From Saccharothrix algeriensis (GTDB lineage Bacteria > Actinomycetota > Actinomycetes > Mycobacteriales > Pseudonocardiaceae), in contig NZ_JAFBCL010000001.1 of assembly GCF_016907655.1 (NCBI RefSeq), positions 6,048,001 through 6,112,000 of the forward strand: a stretch of DNA of 64,000 nucleotides, in the 5' to 3' direction. This document shows, in pieces, positions 54,728 to 63,168 of this stretch; the first letter of the stretch is position 1; each line of letters begins with the position of its first letter. The notes under the pieces are model-generated. The model saw only the letters and a program-made list of their open reading frames with translations. It did no database searches and was not told where the DNA came from. A program made the translations under genes and the position numbers.

Positions 54728-55537
54728 ATGTCCAGCTGGCTCACGTCTGTCGTCGACTCGTGGCCGGACGTGCTGGCGGGCGTGCTCGCCGGACCGCTCC
54801 TCCTCGCCGGGGTCGCCAAGCTGTCGACCCCGGCGGCGAAACTGCCCTGGCCGGTGCGGACCGGCCCGCTCCGCGCGCCGCACGGACCTCGGTCGGTAGG
54901 TGCGGCGGAGGTGGTCGCCGCCGCCTTGGTCGTCCTCCTGCCCGGTGTGCTGGCGGCTGCTGTCGCCGCAGTCGGCTACGGCCTCCTGACCGGGGTCGCC
55001 TGGGCGTTCAAGGGCAGTCAGTGCGGTTGCTTCGGCTTCGCCGCGCTCGCGGACGTAGGCAACGGGCACGTCGGTGCGAACGCCTCCGCCGTCGCCTTCG
55101 CCACGGTGCTCGTCTTCGTTCCCCCTGGGAGTGGCAGCGCCGTCCGCGCCGGCGCGGCGGTCGTGGCCGCCCTCGTCACTGCTGCGGTGCTGCTAGCCGC
55201 CCGACGAGCGCGCGACGAGCAGACAACCACGTCCACCTGCGATGAGCAAGTGAGCGGTGTGGTGCTCTACGTGTCCGATGGTTGTCCGTCGTGCCGGTCG
55301 CTCAAGCACCTGCTGGAGACCACCGTGGAGCAGGTCCGCCGTGACGCGGTGACCATGGTGGCGATCACCGACCAAGGGGAGGTGCCCGAGGACATGCGCA
55401 GGCTTGGGGTGCCCAGCGCGGTCGGCACGGACGCCGACGGACGCCCGGTGTGCCCGCCCGTCAGCGGTGTCGGCCCGGTGAAAGCCCTGGTGGACAGAAT
55501 CACCGTCGGTGCCGGGGCGGTTCCCCGTGAGTGCTGA
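54728..55537 (+). CDS. MauE-like membrane protein fused to a thioredoxin-like domain
   Basis: A 269-residue protein from ATG 54728, two bases after the RRE gene stop. Residues 15-160 hold four membrane helices of the MauE/DoxX kind (VLAGVLAGPLLLAGVAKL, LVTAAVLLAARRARDE) with the family CGC motif in GSQCGCFG at 99-101. Residues 176-269 form a thioredoxin-like domain with CPSC at 186-189 (LYVSDGCPSCRSLKHLLE). MauE proteins pass electrons across the membrane, and the thioredoxin side probably handles disulfides. A six-cysteine core would need exactly such a helper. Redox proteins of this sort are known in clusters for disulfide-bearing class I lasso peptides such as sviceucin. Confidence 0.82.
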   Translation: MSSWLTSVVDSWPDVLAGVLAGPLLLAGVAKLSTPAAKLPWPVRTGPLRAPHGPRSVGAAEVVAAALVVLLPGVLAAAVAAVGYGLLTGVAWAFKGSQCGCFGFAALADVGNGHVGANASAVAFATVLVFVPPGSGSAVRAGAAVVAALVTAAVLLAARRARDEQTTTSTCDEQVSGVVLYVSDGCPSCRSLKHLLETTVEQVRRDAVTMVAITDQGEVPEDMRRLGVPSAVGTDADGRPVCPPVSGVGPVKALVDRITVGAGAVPREC

Positions 55538-57536
55538 GGACATCCACTTGCAAAGATTGCGCCGCCTGCGGAGCTGGGTGGACCGGTCACCTGACCCGCA
55601 CGTGTGGGCGGTCGTCAGCGCGCCGGTCCACCCGTCGATCGCCGACAACAACGCGGCTGCGGTGTCGTGGCGCGGGGTGCGCCTCGACCCGGACCTGGCG
55701 GGTGTGCCGCCGTCGCCGCTCCGCATCGCGCGGGTCGAGATCACTCACCCCGGCGGCGACACACCCTGGGCGGTGCAGGTCGAGTCGATCCTCGGCACCG
55801 GTTTGGCCTGGCACCCTGAATTGCCGCTGGTGGCGGGGTTGGCCGTTCGCGACCGACGCGCCTACCCGTGGGTGGCCGATTACCGGGCGGGCACCGTGCG
55901 GCGCCACCCGCACATGCGCTCGGCCCTGTCGCTGACGGCACTGGGCGAGCACCGGCTGCCGCCGATCGCGTGGTGCGGCGCGGACCTCCTGGCCGTACTG
56001 CTGCCCGCCGGGGCGGCCGAGCAGCCGGCCGGGACCGCTCCACCCACCCGGCCCCCCATCGTCCACGAGGCCACCGGCCCCGGCTACGTCGTGTTCGACG
56101 AGGCTCCGGCGGAATTGGTGGCGATGGCGTCGGCCAGGGTGGCGGTCGCAGACCCGCGCACCGGTGAAGTCGCGCCGCTGAGCGATCCACTGCTCGTCCG
56201 GGAGCTCTCGCCCGCCCCTAGCGGTGCCTTCCTGTTGGTCGACCACGTCCTGGACCGCGCGTCCGGGCGAGCTCACCCGGACGGGATGAGCCGGGCGACC
56301 TCCCTGTGGGAAGTCCCCGCTCCGGGGCGGGAGGGGACGCGCGCGGAGTCGCTGCCCGCCGGTGCCCGCTGGGCGCTCGGGAGGTGCGACGCGCTGAGCT
56401 GGCCGGCCTCCGAGGGCAGCGGCAGCCGGGTCCGCATCGGTCCGGCGCGCGGAGACGGCCAGTGGTTCCGACTGCCGCACGGGTCGCCCCGCGACTCGGC
56501 CTGGTGGCCGATCCGACACCGCGGGGCTGCTCACGTCCTCGTGGACAGCGGGGGTTCCCTGTGGTTGGTCGGTGAGCGCGAGGAGATTCGGTTGACCAGA
56601 CCGGATGCCGGCTTCCGCCTCGTCAGAGCGCATCCGTCGGCCCGGACCGGGTCGACCGGCGAGTTCGCGTTCGACTGCGCCTTCGCTGACGACCGCCGCG
56701 GTGTGGCCGTCTTAGACCTCGCCGGGCGGTCGGTGACCGCGATCCCGGCGGGCCACCCGCCACCGCCGACCGGCCACCGGCCCGCACCGGCCACCCGCGA
56801 ATCGCCCGGTGCCCGGCTCACGTACCTGCCTGGGGAGGGAACGCTGCTGCTGTGGTTACGGGGCTTCGACGCCGGGTCGGGGCTGCCGCAACGGCCGACC
56901 ACCCCTCTGGTGCCGGGCGAGTGGCCCGGCGCCGTGCTGGACCTGGTGATGCGCTGGCCTACGGTGGGCGGTCCGGAAGCGGTGCACGACGACGTCGTCA
57001 CATCGGTCAGGAACGCGTTGAACGTGCTCGCGCAGGAGCACGGGCATGAGTACAACGGCAGCGTCGTGGTCGGCGGTCACAGCTTCGGCGCCACCCTCGC
57101 CCTCCACGCGCTCGCGCACGTTCCTGGCTTCTCGGCGGCGATCGTGCACAGCGGGTGCTACAACCGCACGCGTACGCCGACCGGGTTCCAGTTCGAGCGG
57201 CGTTCCCTGTGGGAGGCACCTTCAGTCTACGACGCGTTCAGCGCGCTGCGCACCGCCGACCGCCTGGACCGCCCGGTGCTGATCGTGCACGGGCTGGCCG
57301 ACACCAATCCGGCGACACCACCCGACCAAGCCGTGGAGCTGTACCGGGGCATCGTTGCGAACGGGGGTACCGCGCGGATGGTGCTGATCCCGGACGAGGA
57401 GCACAACCTGCGCCACTTCGAGACGCAGCGGACGCTGCTCCAAGAACACCGGCAATGGCTCATGCGGTGGGGGAGCCCATCAGGAGGTGATGGGCGTGGA
57501 GCGCGCACCGGCTCCCGGGACCGCTGGTCTGCGTGA
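55527..57536 (+). CDS. S9 family (prolyl-oligopeptidase-like) serine peptidase
   Basis: A 669-residue protein starting with GTG 55527, overlapping the redox gene by 11 bases. The first 420 residues are a beta-propeller-like part with no signal peptide. The C-terminal alpha/beta-hydrolase domain has the nucleophile Ser519 in GGHSFGATLAL, Asp592 in VHGLADTNPATPP and His626 in PDEEHNLRHFE, so the triad is complete. In proteobacteria, S9 enzymes act as lasso isopeptidases. Here the B2 peptidase looks inactive, so this enzyme could instead remove the leader or trim the peptide. It is cytoplasmic by sequence. The C-terminal tail (GGDGRGARTGSRDRW) overlaps the ABC transporter start. Confidence 0.85.
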   Translation: MSAEDIHLQRLRRLRSWVDRSPDPHVWAVVSAPVHPSIADNNAAAVSWRGVRLDPDLAGVPPSPLRIARVEITHPGGDTPWAVQVESILGTGLAWHPELPLVAGLAVRDRRAYPWVADYRAGTVRRHPHMRSALSLTALGEHRLPPIAWCGADLLAVLLPAGAAEQPAGTAPPTRPPIVHEATGPGYVVFDEAPAELVAMASARVAVADPRTGEVAPLSDPLLVRELSPAPSGAFLLVDHVLDRASGRAHPDGMSRATSLWEVPAPGREGTRAESLPAGARWALGRCDALSWPASEGSGSRVRIGPARGDGQWFRLPHGSPRDSAWWPIRHRGAAHVLVDSGGSLWLVGEREEIRLTRPDAGFRLVRAHPSARTGSTGEFAFDCAFADDRRGVAVLDLAGRSVTAIPAGHPPPPTGHRPAPATRESPGARLTYLPGEGTLLLWLRGFDAGSGLPQRPTTPLVPGEWPGAVLDLVMRWPTVGGPEAVHDDVVTSVRNALNVLAQEHGHEYNGSVVVGGHSFGATLALHALAHVPGFSAAIVHSGCYNRTRTPTGFQFERRSLWEAPSVYDAFSALRTADRLDRPVLIVHGLADTNPATPPDQAVELYRGIVANGGTARMVLIPDEEHNLRHFETQRTLLQEHRQWLMRWGSPSGGDGRGARTGSRDRWSA

Positions 57537-59349
57537 GGTGATCACCACCTTCGCCTTCGCGGTACGCCTGGCTCGGCAGGCCGATGTCCGCCTGCTGGCA
57601 CAGGTGCTGGCGATCCAGTTCACCACCGCGATCGGTCTGGGTCTCGCGATGCTGGCCCTGTACCGCGTGCTTGGCGCCGTCATCCCTACCGCGGGGGGAA
57701 CCCCGAATGCGGAGAGCATGGTGCCCGCCGTCGCGGGCGGGATCCTGCTGGGCACCGCCGGAGGAGTCCTCCGAGCTGTGCGGGCCGCGCGCGAGCGCCT
57801 GCTGGCGGTCGAGGTCGACCGGTACGTTGTCGGCATCGTGCTGAGGTCGGCGGCTGAGGCCGAACTGCTGGACTTCGAGGACGCGGACTTCCACGACCGA
57901 CTACACCGCGCGGTGGTCGCCTCGCGCAACCAGCCGGCCGCGATGGTCACGACGGCCATGAGCGTGCTGCAAGCCCTGCTGACTGTCATCGCCGTCACCG
58001 GTGCGACGGTGATGACGGCGTGGTGGCTGCTGCCATTCGTGGTGCTCGCCGCCGCACCGGTGTTCCGAGCGGCTGGCAAGGAGCGCAGCGCGGGCTACCG
58101 GATGCACCACGACCTCGCGGAGGACCGGCGGCACCGGGCCTACCTGGAACAGTTGCTCACCGGTCGTGACGAAGCCAAGGAGGTGCGTTCGCTGAACCTG
58201 GGCGCCGTGCTGCGCGCGCGCTGGCAGGCCCGTTACGACCTGGAGGTCGAGCGGACCAGGCGGCTGTACCGCAAGTACATGTGGCGCAAGGTGGTCGCGC
58301 GGTGCTCGGGCGACGCGGTGGTCCTCGGAGTCGTCGTCGCCGCGTGGTTCGCGGTGCGTGCCGACATTGGGCGTCTGTCCGCCGCCCTGACGGCGCTGCC
58401 CGCGTTGTGGCTGATCTCGACGCGGGTGCAGTCGATCGGTGACCTGTTGGGCGGCCTGAGCGAGTCCGTGCTGCACCTCAGGGACCTCCGTGAGTTCGTT
58501 ACGCCCCCTGCGGGGGACCGGCTTCTCGGCTCCGCCGCGGATCGACGGCCGTTCAGGACCCTGCGCGCCACCGCGGTCGGCTTCACCTACCCGGGGCAGG
58601 CCCTCCCGGCGCTCCGCGACGTCGACATCACGATCCGCGCAGGTCAGGTGGTGGCGCTCGTCGGCGCCAACGGATCGGGCAAGACGACCCTGGCCAAGAT
58701 TCTCGCCGGATTGTACCCACACGATGCCGGCACGCTCCACGTGGACGGTGAGCCCGTGATGGACCTGCGTGAACTGCGTGAGCGGACCGCGGTGCTCTTC
58801 CAGGACTTCCTGCGCTACAAGCTCCCGGTGCTGGATAACATCGCGTTCGGGCGGGCCGAGGAGGAAGTCGACTGGGAACGAGCCGTCGAGGCGGGCGTCC
58901 GAGCCGACGCGCACGACTACCTCCAGCGGTTGCCTGAAGGCTACGCCACCGTGTTGGGCAAGGAATTCGCCGGTGGCGCAGACTTATCGCTCGGCCAGTG
59001 GCAGCGCTTGGCGGTGGCCCGGGCGTTCTACCGGGACGCGCCGTTCATCGTCTTCGACGAGCCCACGGCGTCATTGGACCCCCAGGCGGAAGCCGACTTC
59101 TTCGAGCGCGTTCGCGACCTGTTCGCCAGGCGCGCGGTCCTGCTCATCTCCCATCGCTTCGCCAGCGTCCGCAACGCGGACCGGATTTACGTGCTGGACG
59201 GCGGCCGAGTGGTCGAAGAGGGGACGCACACCGAACTTATGGAGGCGGACGGCACCTACGCCCGTCTCTTCCGCCTGCAAGCGGAATCTTTCCGGGACGC
59301 GCTTCCCGGAGCTCTCGGTGTGGAGCCGGGGCACCGCGTTCGCCGCTGA
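57496..59349 (+). CDS. ABC exporter (permease-ATPase fusion) of the peptide cluster
   Basis: A 617-residue half transporter. GTG 57496 has AGGAGG eight bases upstream and is preferred to GTG 57487 and ATG 57490. The first 330 residues hold six membrane helices (FTTAIGLGLAMLALYRVLG, VLQALLTVIAVTGATVMTAW, RCSGDAVVLGVVVAAWFAV). The ATPase has Walker A in VALVGANGSGKTTLAKIL, the Q-loop LFQDFLRYKLP, signature DLSLGQWQRLAVARAF, Walker B APFIVFDEPTASLDP and H-loop LLISHRFAS. No peptidase C39 domain is present, so leader removal must happen elsewhere. It probably exports the mature peptide and gives self-protection, as lasso D proteins do. It ends the cluster. Confidence 0.9.
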   Translation: MERAPAPGTAGLREVITTFAFAVRLARQADVRLLAQVLAIQFTTAIGLGLAMLALYRVLGAVIPTAGGTPNAESMVPAVAGGILLGTAGGVLRAVRAARERLLAVEVDRYVVGIVLRSAAEAELLDFEDADFHDRLHRAVVASRNQPAAMVTTAMSVLQALLTVIAVTGATVMTAWWLLPFVVLAAAPVFRAAGKERSAGYRMHHDLAEDRRHRAYLEQLLTGRDEAKEVRSLNLGAVLRARWQARYDLEVERTRRLYRKYMWRKVVARCSGDAVVLGVVVAAWFAVRADIGRLSAALTALPALWLISTRVQSIGDLLGGLSESVLHLRDLREFVTPPAGDRLLGSAADRRPFRTLRATAVGFTYPGQALPALRDVDITIRAGQVVALVGANGSGKTTLAKILAGLYPHDAGTLHVDGEPVMDLRELRERTAVLFQDFLRYKLPVLDNIAFGRAEEEVDWERAVEAGVRADAHDYLQRLPEGYATVLGKEFAGGADLSLGQWQRLAVARAFYRDAPFIVFDEPTASLDPQAEADFFERVRDLFARRAVLLISHRFASVRNADRIYVLDGGRVVEEGTHTELMEADGTYARLFRLQAESFRDALPGALGVEPGHRVRR

Positions 59350-59804
59350 CAGGGCTTCGCCAGGTGTCACCGGTCCGGCGACGCCGCTGATTGGTAGCCG
59401 GTCGGCGGTGGGTCGGCTCGTCGCCGAACTCGCCCCGCCACTCGGGCAGTGGTTTGCGGTGAGCTTGGTCTGATAAGGAGCCTCGTGTAGAGAGGAGTCC
59501 ATTATGGACCACCCCTACCGTTGTGGCCGGCTTGGTGCTGGGACTGGTAGCGGCGCTGTGAGGCACCTCGTCCGCTCCGAACCCGGCGGTGACGAAGAGC
59601 AGGTCGCGGCGCGCTTCGCGCTCGCAGTGGTCGTGTCGGCGGCCGTGCCGGCTGAGCGTGCGCCGAGTGCGTCCCGTGCCGGTCCTCGCCGGTCACGGGA
59701 CGTCCACGCGCCGACCCTGAGCTGCGTCGATGCCGGCCGTCGACAACATCCCGGGCAGTTGTTTGTCCGAGGCAACCTTGCGCGCCACCCAGGGGCTCTC
59801 CACG
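59350..59804. other. 455-base spacer between the peptide cluster and bioB
   Basis: A strong ribosome-like site AGAGGAG precedes an ATG at 59504, but that frame runs through bioB and is not protein-like. In the neighbouring frame a short hydrophobic stretch (TPTVVAGLVLGLVAAL, then TGA at about 59561) looks like the tail of a tiny membrane peptide, perhaps a frameshifted relic. Nothing else is recognisable. The last 50 bases should carry the bioB promoter and ribosome site (AGGGG). Confidence 0.35.
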
Positions 59805-60893
59805 ATGGCCGACATGACGCAAACCACTCTCGCCGGCATCCTGGACTCGGTGACGTCGAAGGCACTGGCGGGCGGCCGGCCCACGCGCGACGAGCTGCTG
59901 GCGGTGCTGCGGTCGGCCGACGAGGACGTGCTGGAGGTGATCGCCGCCGCCTCGCGCGTCCGGCGGCACTTCTTCGGGACCCGGGTCAAACTGAACTTCC
60001 TGGTCAACCTCAAGAGCGGGATGTGCCCGGAGGACTGCGGCTACTGCTCCCAGCGGCTGGGGTCGGAGTCGCAGATCCTGAAGTACTCCTGGATCGGGAC
60101 CGACGAGGCGGTGGGCAACGCCGAGCGCGCCATCGCGGCGGGGGCGAAGCGGGTGTGCCTGGTGGCCAGCGGGCGCGGGCCCGGTGACCGGGACATCGAC
60201 CGGATCTCCGACGTGGTGGGCGCCATCAAGGGCGCGACCCCGGACGTCGAGGTGTGCGTCTGCCTCGGGCTGCTCAAGTCCGGCCAGGCCGAGCGGCTGC
60301 GGGCCTGCGGCGCCGACGCCTACAACCACAACCTCAACACCAGCGAGGAGAACTACCGCGACATCTGCACGACGCACACCTTCGCCGACCGGGTGGGCAC
60401 CGTCGAGCAGGCCAGGCACGCGGGCCTCTCGCCCTGCTCCGGTGCGATCTTCGGCATGGGCGAGTCCGACGAGGACGTGCTGGACGTGGTCGAAGCCCTG
60501 CGGGCGCTGGACCCGGACTCGGTGCCGGTGAACTTCCTGATCCCGTTCGAGGGCACGCCGATGGCCGGCCGGTGGGAGCTGACGCCGCAGCGCTGCCTGC
60601 GCGTCCTGGCGGTGTTCCGGTTCGCGTTCCCCGACGTCGAGGTGCGCCTGGCGGGCGGGCGGGAGATCCACCTGCGGTCGTTGCAGCCGCTGGCCCTGCA
60701 CGTGGCCAACTCGATGTTCCTGGGCGACTACCTGACCAGCGAGGGGCAGCCCGGCGAGGAGGATCTGAGGATGATCGCCGACGCGGGCTTCACGGTGGAG
60801 GGCGCCGCCGAGCGGACCCTGCCCGAGGCGCGGCACGAGCTGGTGGTGCTGCGCAAGCGCGGCGCCGGTTCGGAGCTGCCCGCCAACACCTGA
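59805..60893 (+). CDS. bioB: biotin synthase BioB
   Basis: A 362-residue radical SAM enzyme; ATG 59805 has AGGGG nine bases upstream (ATG 59814 is an alternative). The 4Fe-4S motif is in SGMCPEDCGYCSQRLG (CxxxCxxC). The 2Fe-2S cluster ligands follow (VCLVASGRGP, EVCVCLGLL, LSPCSGAIFGMGE), and YNHNLNTSEENY is the substrate/SAM region. A conserved Arg lies in RLAGGREIHLRSLQPLAL, with NSMFLGDYLT after it. All residues for converting dethiobiotin to biotin are present. The length is normal for the long actinomycete form with an extended C-terminus. No bioA, bioF or bioD is nearby; the BioMNY transporter genes converge on it, so biotin functions are grouped. Confidence 0.97.
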   Translation: MADMTQTTLAGILDSVTSKALAGGRPTRDELLAVLRSADEDVLEVIAAASRVRRHFFGTRVKLNFLVNLKSGMCPEDCGYCSQRLGSESQILKYSWIGTDEAVGNAERAIAAGAKRVCLVASGRGPGDRDIDRISDVVGAIKGATPDVEVCVCLGLLKSGQAERLRACGADAYNHNLNTSEENYRDICTTHTFADRVGTVEQARHAGLSPCSGAIFGMGESDEDVLDVVEALRALDPDSVPVNFLIPFEGTPMAGRWELTPQRCLRVLAVFRFAFPDVEVRLAGGREIHLRSLQPLALHVANSMFLGDYLTSEGQPGEEDLRMIADAGFTVEGAAERTLPEARHELVVLRKRGAGSELPANT

Positions 60894-61031
60894 CCGGGCG
60901 CCGTCCGGCACGGAGTCCTGATCGGACGGACGCAGTGGACGGTCGTGAACGGGTGGCGGCTCGGACCCGTCGTGAACGCGCAGGCCCGCGACCCGGGGGT
61001 GGCCTCCGCGGAACCGGCCGGGACCGGGTCG

Positions 61032-61062
61032 CGCGGGTCCGCCCCGGGAGGGCGGACCCGCG
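61032..61062. terminator. bidirectional hairpin between bioB and bioM
   Basis: The arms cgcgggtccgcc and ggcggacccgcg (12 bp, perfect) flank a 7-base loop, 139 bases after the bioB stop and five bases before the bioM stop. It lies between converging genes, so it can stop transcription from both sides. Confidence 0.65.
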
Positions 61063-61066
61063 GCCC

Positions 61067-61744
61067 TCACGGGTTCATGGCCACGTAGGTCGCGATGCTC
61101 TCCCGCGCCGGCCCGTCGGCGACCACCCGGCCGTTGTCGAAGACGATGACGCGTTCGAAGTCCGCCAGCAGTTCGAGGTCGTGCGACACCACGACGACCT
61201 TCTGGGGCAACTCGTGGACCAGCTCGGAGATCCGCCGCTTGTTGCGCAGGTCGAGCAGCGTGGTCGGCTCGTCGAACACCACGTGCTCGGGCTCCGTCAC
61301 GAGCACGGCGGCGATCGCCAGCAGCTGCTTCTGGCCGCCGCTGAGCAGGTGCGCGGGGTGGTCGCGGAACTCGGCGAGGCCGTAGTCGGCGAGCGTGCGC
61401 TCCACCCGCCGGCCGATCTCGTCCCGCCCGACGCCCTGGTGCTTCAGCCCGAACGCCAGGTCCTCGGCCACGGTGGGCATGACGATCTGCACGTCCGGGT
61501 CCTGGAACACGAACCCGACCCGGCGGCGGACCTCCCGGCCCTGCTTGCGGGTGTCCAGGCCGTCCACCCGGACCCGGCCCCCGGTGGGCACCAGCAGGCC
61601 GTTGAGCAGCCGGGCGAACGTGCTCTTGCCCGACCCGTTGGCGCCGATCACGGCGACCCGCCGCTGGTCGATCCGCAGGTCGACGTCGGAGAGCACCTGC
61701 CGGTCGCCGAACCGGTGCGAGACGCCCTCGACCTCGATCGTCAC
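61067..61744 (-). CDS. bioM: BioM, ATPase of the biotin ECF transporter
   Basis: A 225-residue ATPase starting with a GTG overlapping the bioY stop (GTGA). Walker A is VIGANGSGKSTFARL, the Q-loop VGFVFQDPDVQIVMPTV (the extended QNPDxQ form of ECF ATPases), signature LLSGGQKQLLAIAAVL, Walker B HVVFDEPTTLLDL and H-loop VVVVSHDLELL. The QDPDxQ form together with the BioY and BioN neighbours identifies it as the biotin transporter ATPase. The length is normal. It is the last gene of the operon. Confidence 0.94.
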   Translation of the reverse strand: MTIEVEGVSHRFGDRQVLSDVDLRIDQRRVAVIGANGSGKSTFARLLNGLLVPTGGRVRVDGLDTRKQGREVRRRVGFVFQDPDVQIVMPTVAEDLAFGLKHQGVGRDEIGRRVERTLADYGLAEFRDHPAHLLSGGQKQLLAIAAVLVTEPEHVVFDEPTTLLDLRNKRRISELVHELPQKVVVVSHDLELLADFERVIVFDNGRVVADGPARESIATYVAMNP

Positions 61745-62301
61745 CGGGCGGCCTCGCCGCGCGGCTCGACCAGCGGGTACGCCCGGCGCACGGCCACCGC
61801 GGCGAAGGAGGCGACGACGACCTTGATCGCGTCACCGGGCAGGAACACCACCGACCCGGTGACCGCGGCGCCCAGCTCCAGGCCGCCGGCCACCGCCATC
61901 CAGGGGATGCCGACGGCGTACAGGACCAGCGCTCCGCCGACCGCGTTGGCCAGCAGCGCCGCGCCCAGGTTGTACCGCCGCCACAGCCGCTCGGTCAGCA
62001 GGCCGACCACGAACGCGCCGATCGGGTAGGCGATGATGAAACCGCCCGTCGGCCCGAGGATGACGCCCAGGCCGCCGCGCCCGCCGGGCAGCACCGGCAG
62101 GCCGATGGCGACCAGCAGCGCGAACAGCAGGATCGCCAGGCCGCCGCGCCGGGCGCCGAGGATCGAGCCGGCCAGCATCACGCCGAGCGTCTGCGACGTG
62201 AACGGCGCGGGCACCAGCGGCAGTTCGATCAGCGGGAAGAACCCGAGCACCACCATGATGGCGGCGAACAACGCGATCAGCGCCAAGTCCTTGGTGCGCA
62301 C
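61741..62301 (-). CDS. bioY: BioY, substrate-binding subunit of the biotin ECF transporter
   Basis: A 186-residue membrane protein starting with GTG 62301 behind GAGGGGG. Six helices and the family motifs are seen: PFTSQTLGVMLAGSILGARR (the conserved Q-x-L/A-x-x-x-x-G segment), LLFALLVAIGLPVLPGGRGG and GPTGGFIIAYPIGAFVVGL (GPTGGYLxGF type). FLPGDAIKVVVASFAAVAV closes the protein. BioY binds biotin with high affinity and, together with BioM and BioN, takes up biotin. It overlaps bioM by four bases. The 126-base gap to bioN upstream may contain a second promoter or only spacing. Confidence 0.95.
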   Translation of the reverse strand: MRTKDLALIALFAAIMVVLGFFPLIELPLVPAPFTSQTLGVMLAGSILGARRGGLAILLFALLVAIGLPVLPGGRGGLGVILGPTGGFIIAYPIGAFVVGLLTERLWRRYNLGAALLANAVGGALVLYAVGIPWMAVAGGLELGAAVTGSVVFLPGDAIKVVVASFAAVAVRRAYPLVEPRGEAAR

Positions 62302-62427
62302 ACCGCCCCCTCGTCCGTGAGTTCCGGGAAACCGGTGAGTCATCATAGGGCGGGACCGGCCCGGATCCGTCCACATGGGATCGGCCCGGGGGTCCGGTCG
62401 CGCTCGTGACAGCGCGCGACCGCGCTC

Positions 62428-63039
62428 TCACCGGCGGTGCCGGTGCTCGGAGCCCACGCCCCGGGCGTCCAGAGCCTCGCCCAGGCCGTCGGCCAGGCGG
62501 AGGGTCTTGACCAGCAGCGGGGTCAGGTAGGCGAAGCTGCGCTCGACGCCGCGCGCCCGCTGCGCGGCGCGCACCTGGTCCGCCTGCTCCTTGATCACCG
62601 GGATGAACCGGATGGTCAGCGCCACGAGCAGGCCGATCCGCTCCGGTCGCACGCCCAGGGGCCGCAGCGGGCGCAGCGCCGCCTCCACCGCGTCGATCAT
62701 GGCGGACGTGCGGGTGGTGAGCGTGACGAGGTTCGCCAGCAGCACCAGCGTGACGATCCGCTCGCCCACCAGCACCGCCGTCCGCCAGTCGGTCAGCACC
62801 AGCTGCGCGGCGACGATCAGCACGGCGAACGGCAGCACCGGCCGGAACTGCCGCCACGCCGTGCCGGGTGGGACGCGCGCCACGGCGTAGCAGGCGAGCG
62901 CCACGCCGAAGGCGAGGGCCGACCAGGGGATGGACCGCACGAAGAACAGTCCCGTGCCGGTCACCACGAGGGCGAGCAGCTTCGCCCCGGCGGGCAGCGC
63001 GTGCACCGGCGAGTCGGCGTGGTGGTAGAGGCTGAGCAC
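62428..63039 (-). CDS. bioN: BioN, transmembrane coupling protein of the biotin ECF transporter
   Basis: A 203-residue membrane protein starting with GTG 63039. It has five or six helices (GAKLLALVVTGTGLFFV, VLPFAVLIVAAQLVL, VTLVLLANLVTLTTRTSA) and two cytoplasmic coupling motifs: the A-R-G region in QADQVRAAQRARGVERS, and a later ALDARGVGS. These are the EcfT signature motifs that touch the ATPases. The length is short for EcfT (about 260) and typical of BioN. It is first in the operon bioN-bioY-bioM. Confidence 0.92.
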   Translation of the reverse strand: MLSLYHHADSPVHALPAGAKLLALVVTGTGLFFVRSIPWSALAFGVALACYAVARVPPGTAWRQFRPVLPFAVLIVAAQLVLTDWRTAVLVGERIVTLVLLANLVTLTTRTSAMIDAVEAALRPLRPLGVRPERIGLLVALTIRFIPVIKEQADQVRAAQRARGVERSFAYLTPLLVKTLRLADGLGEALDARGVGSEHRHRR

Positions 63040-63168
63040 ACCCCTGTTCCTACCCGCCCGCGCGCCGGACCGGGGTGGCGACCCCCGGCCCGCTCGCCGC
63101 GCCGAGCGCGGTGGACCGGGGTCCGCCGAGGCGTGGCCGCGACGGACCCCGGTCCTCCCGCCGCGGGG

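Noticed and set aside
59504..60187. Frame starting at ATG 59504 after a good ribosome-like site
   Set aside because: Most of it overlaps bioB in another frame, and the product is Arg/Gly/His-rich with no domain.
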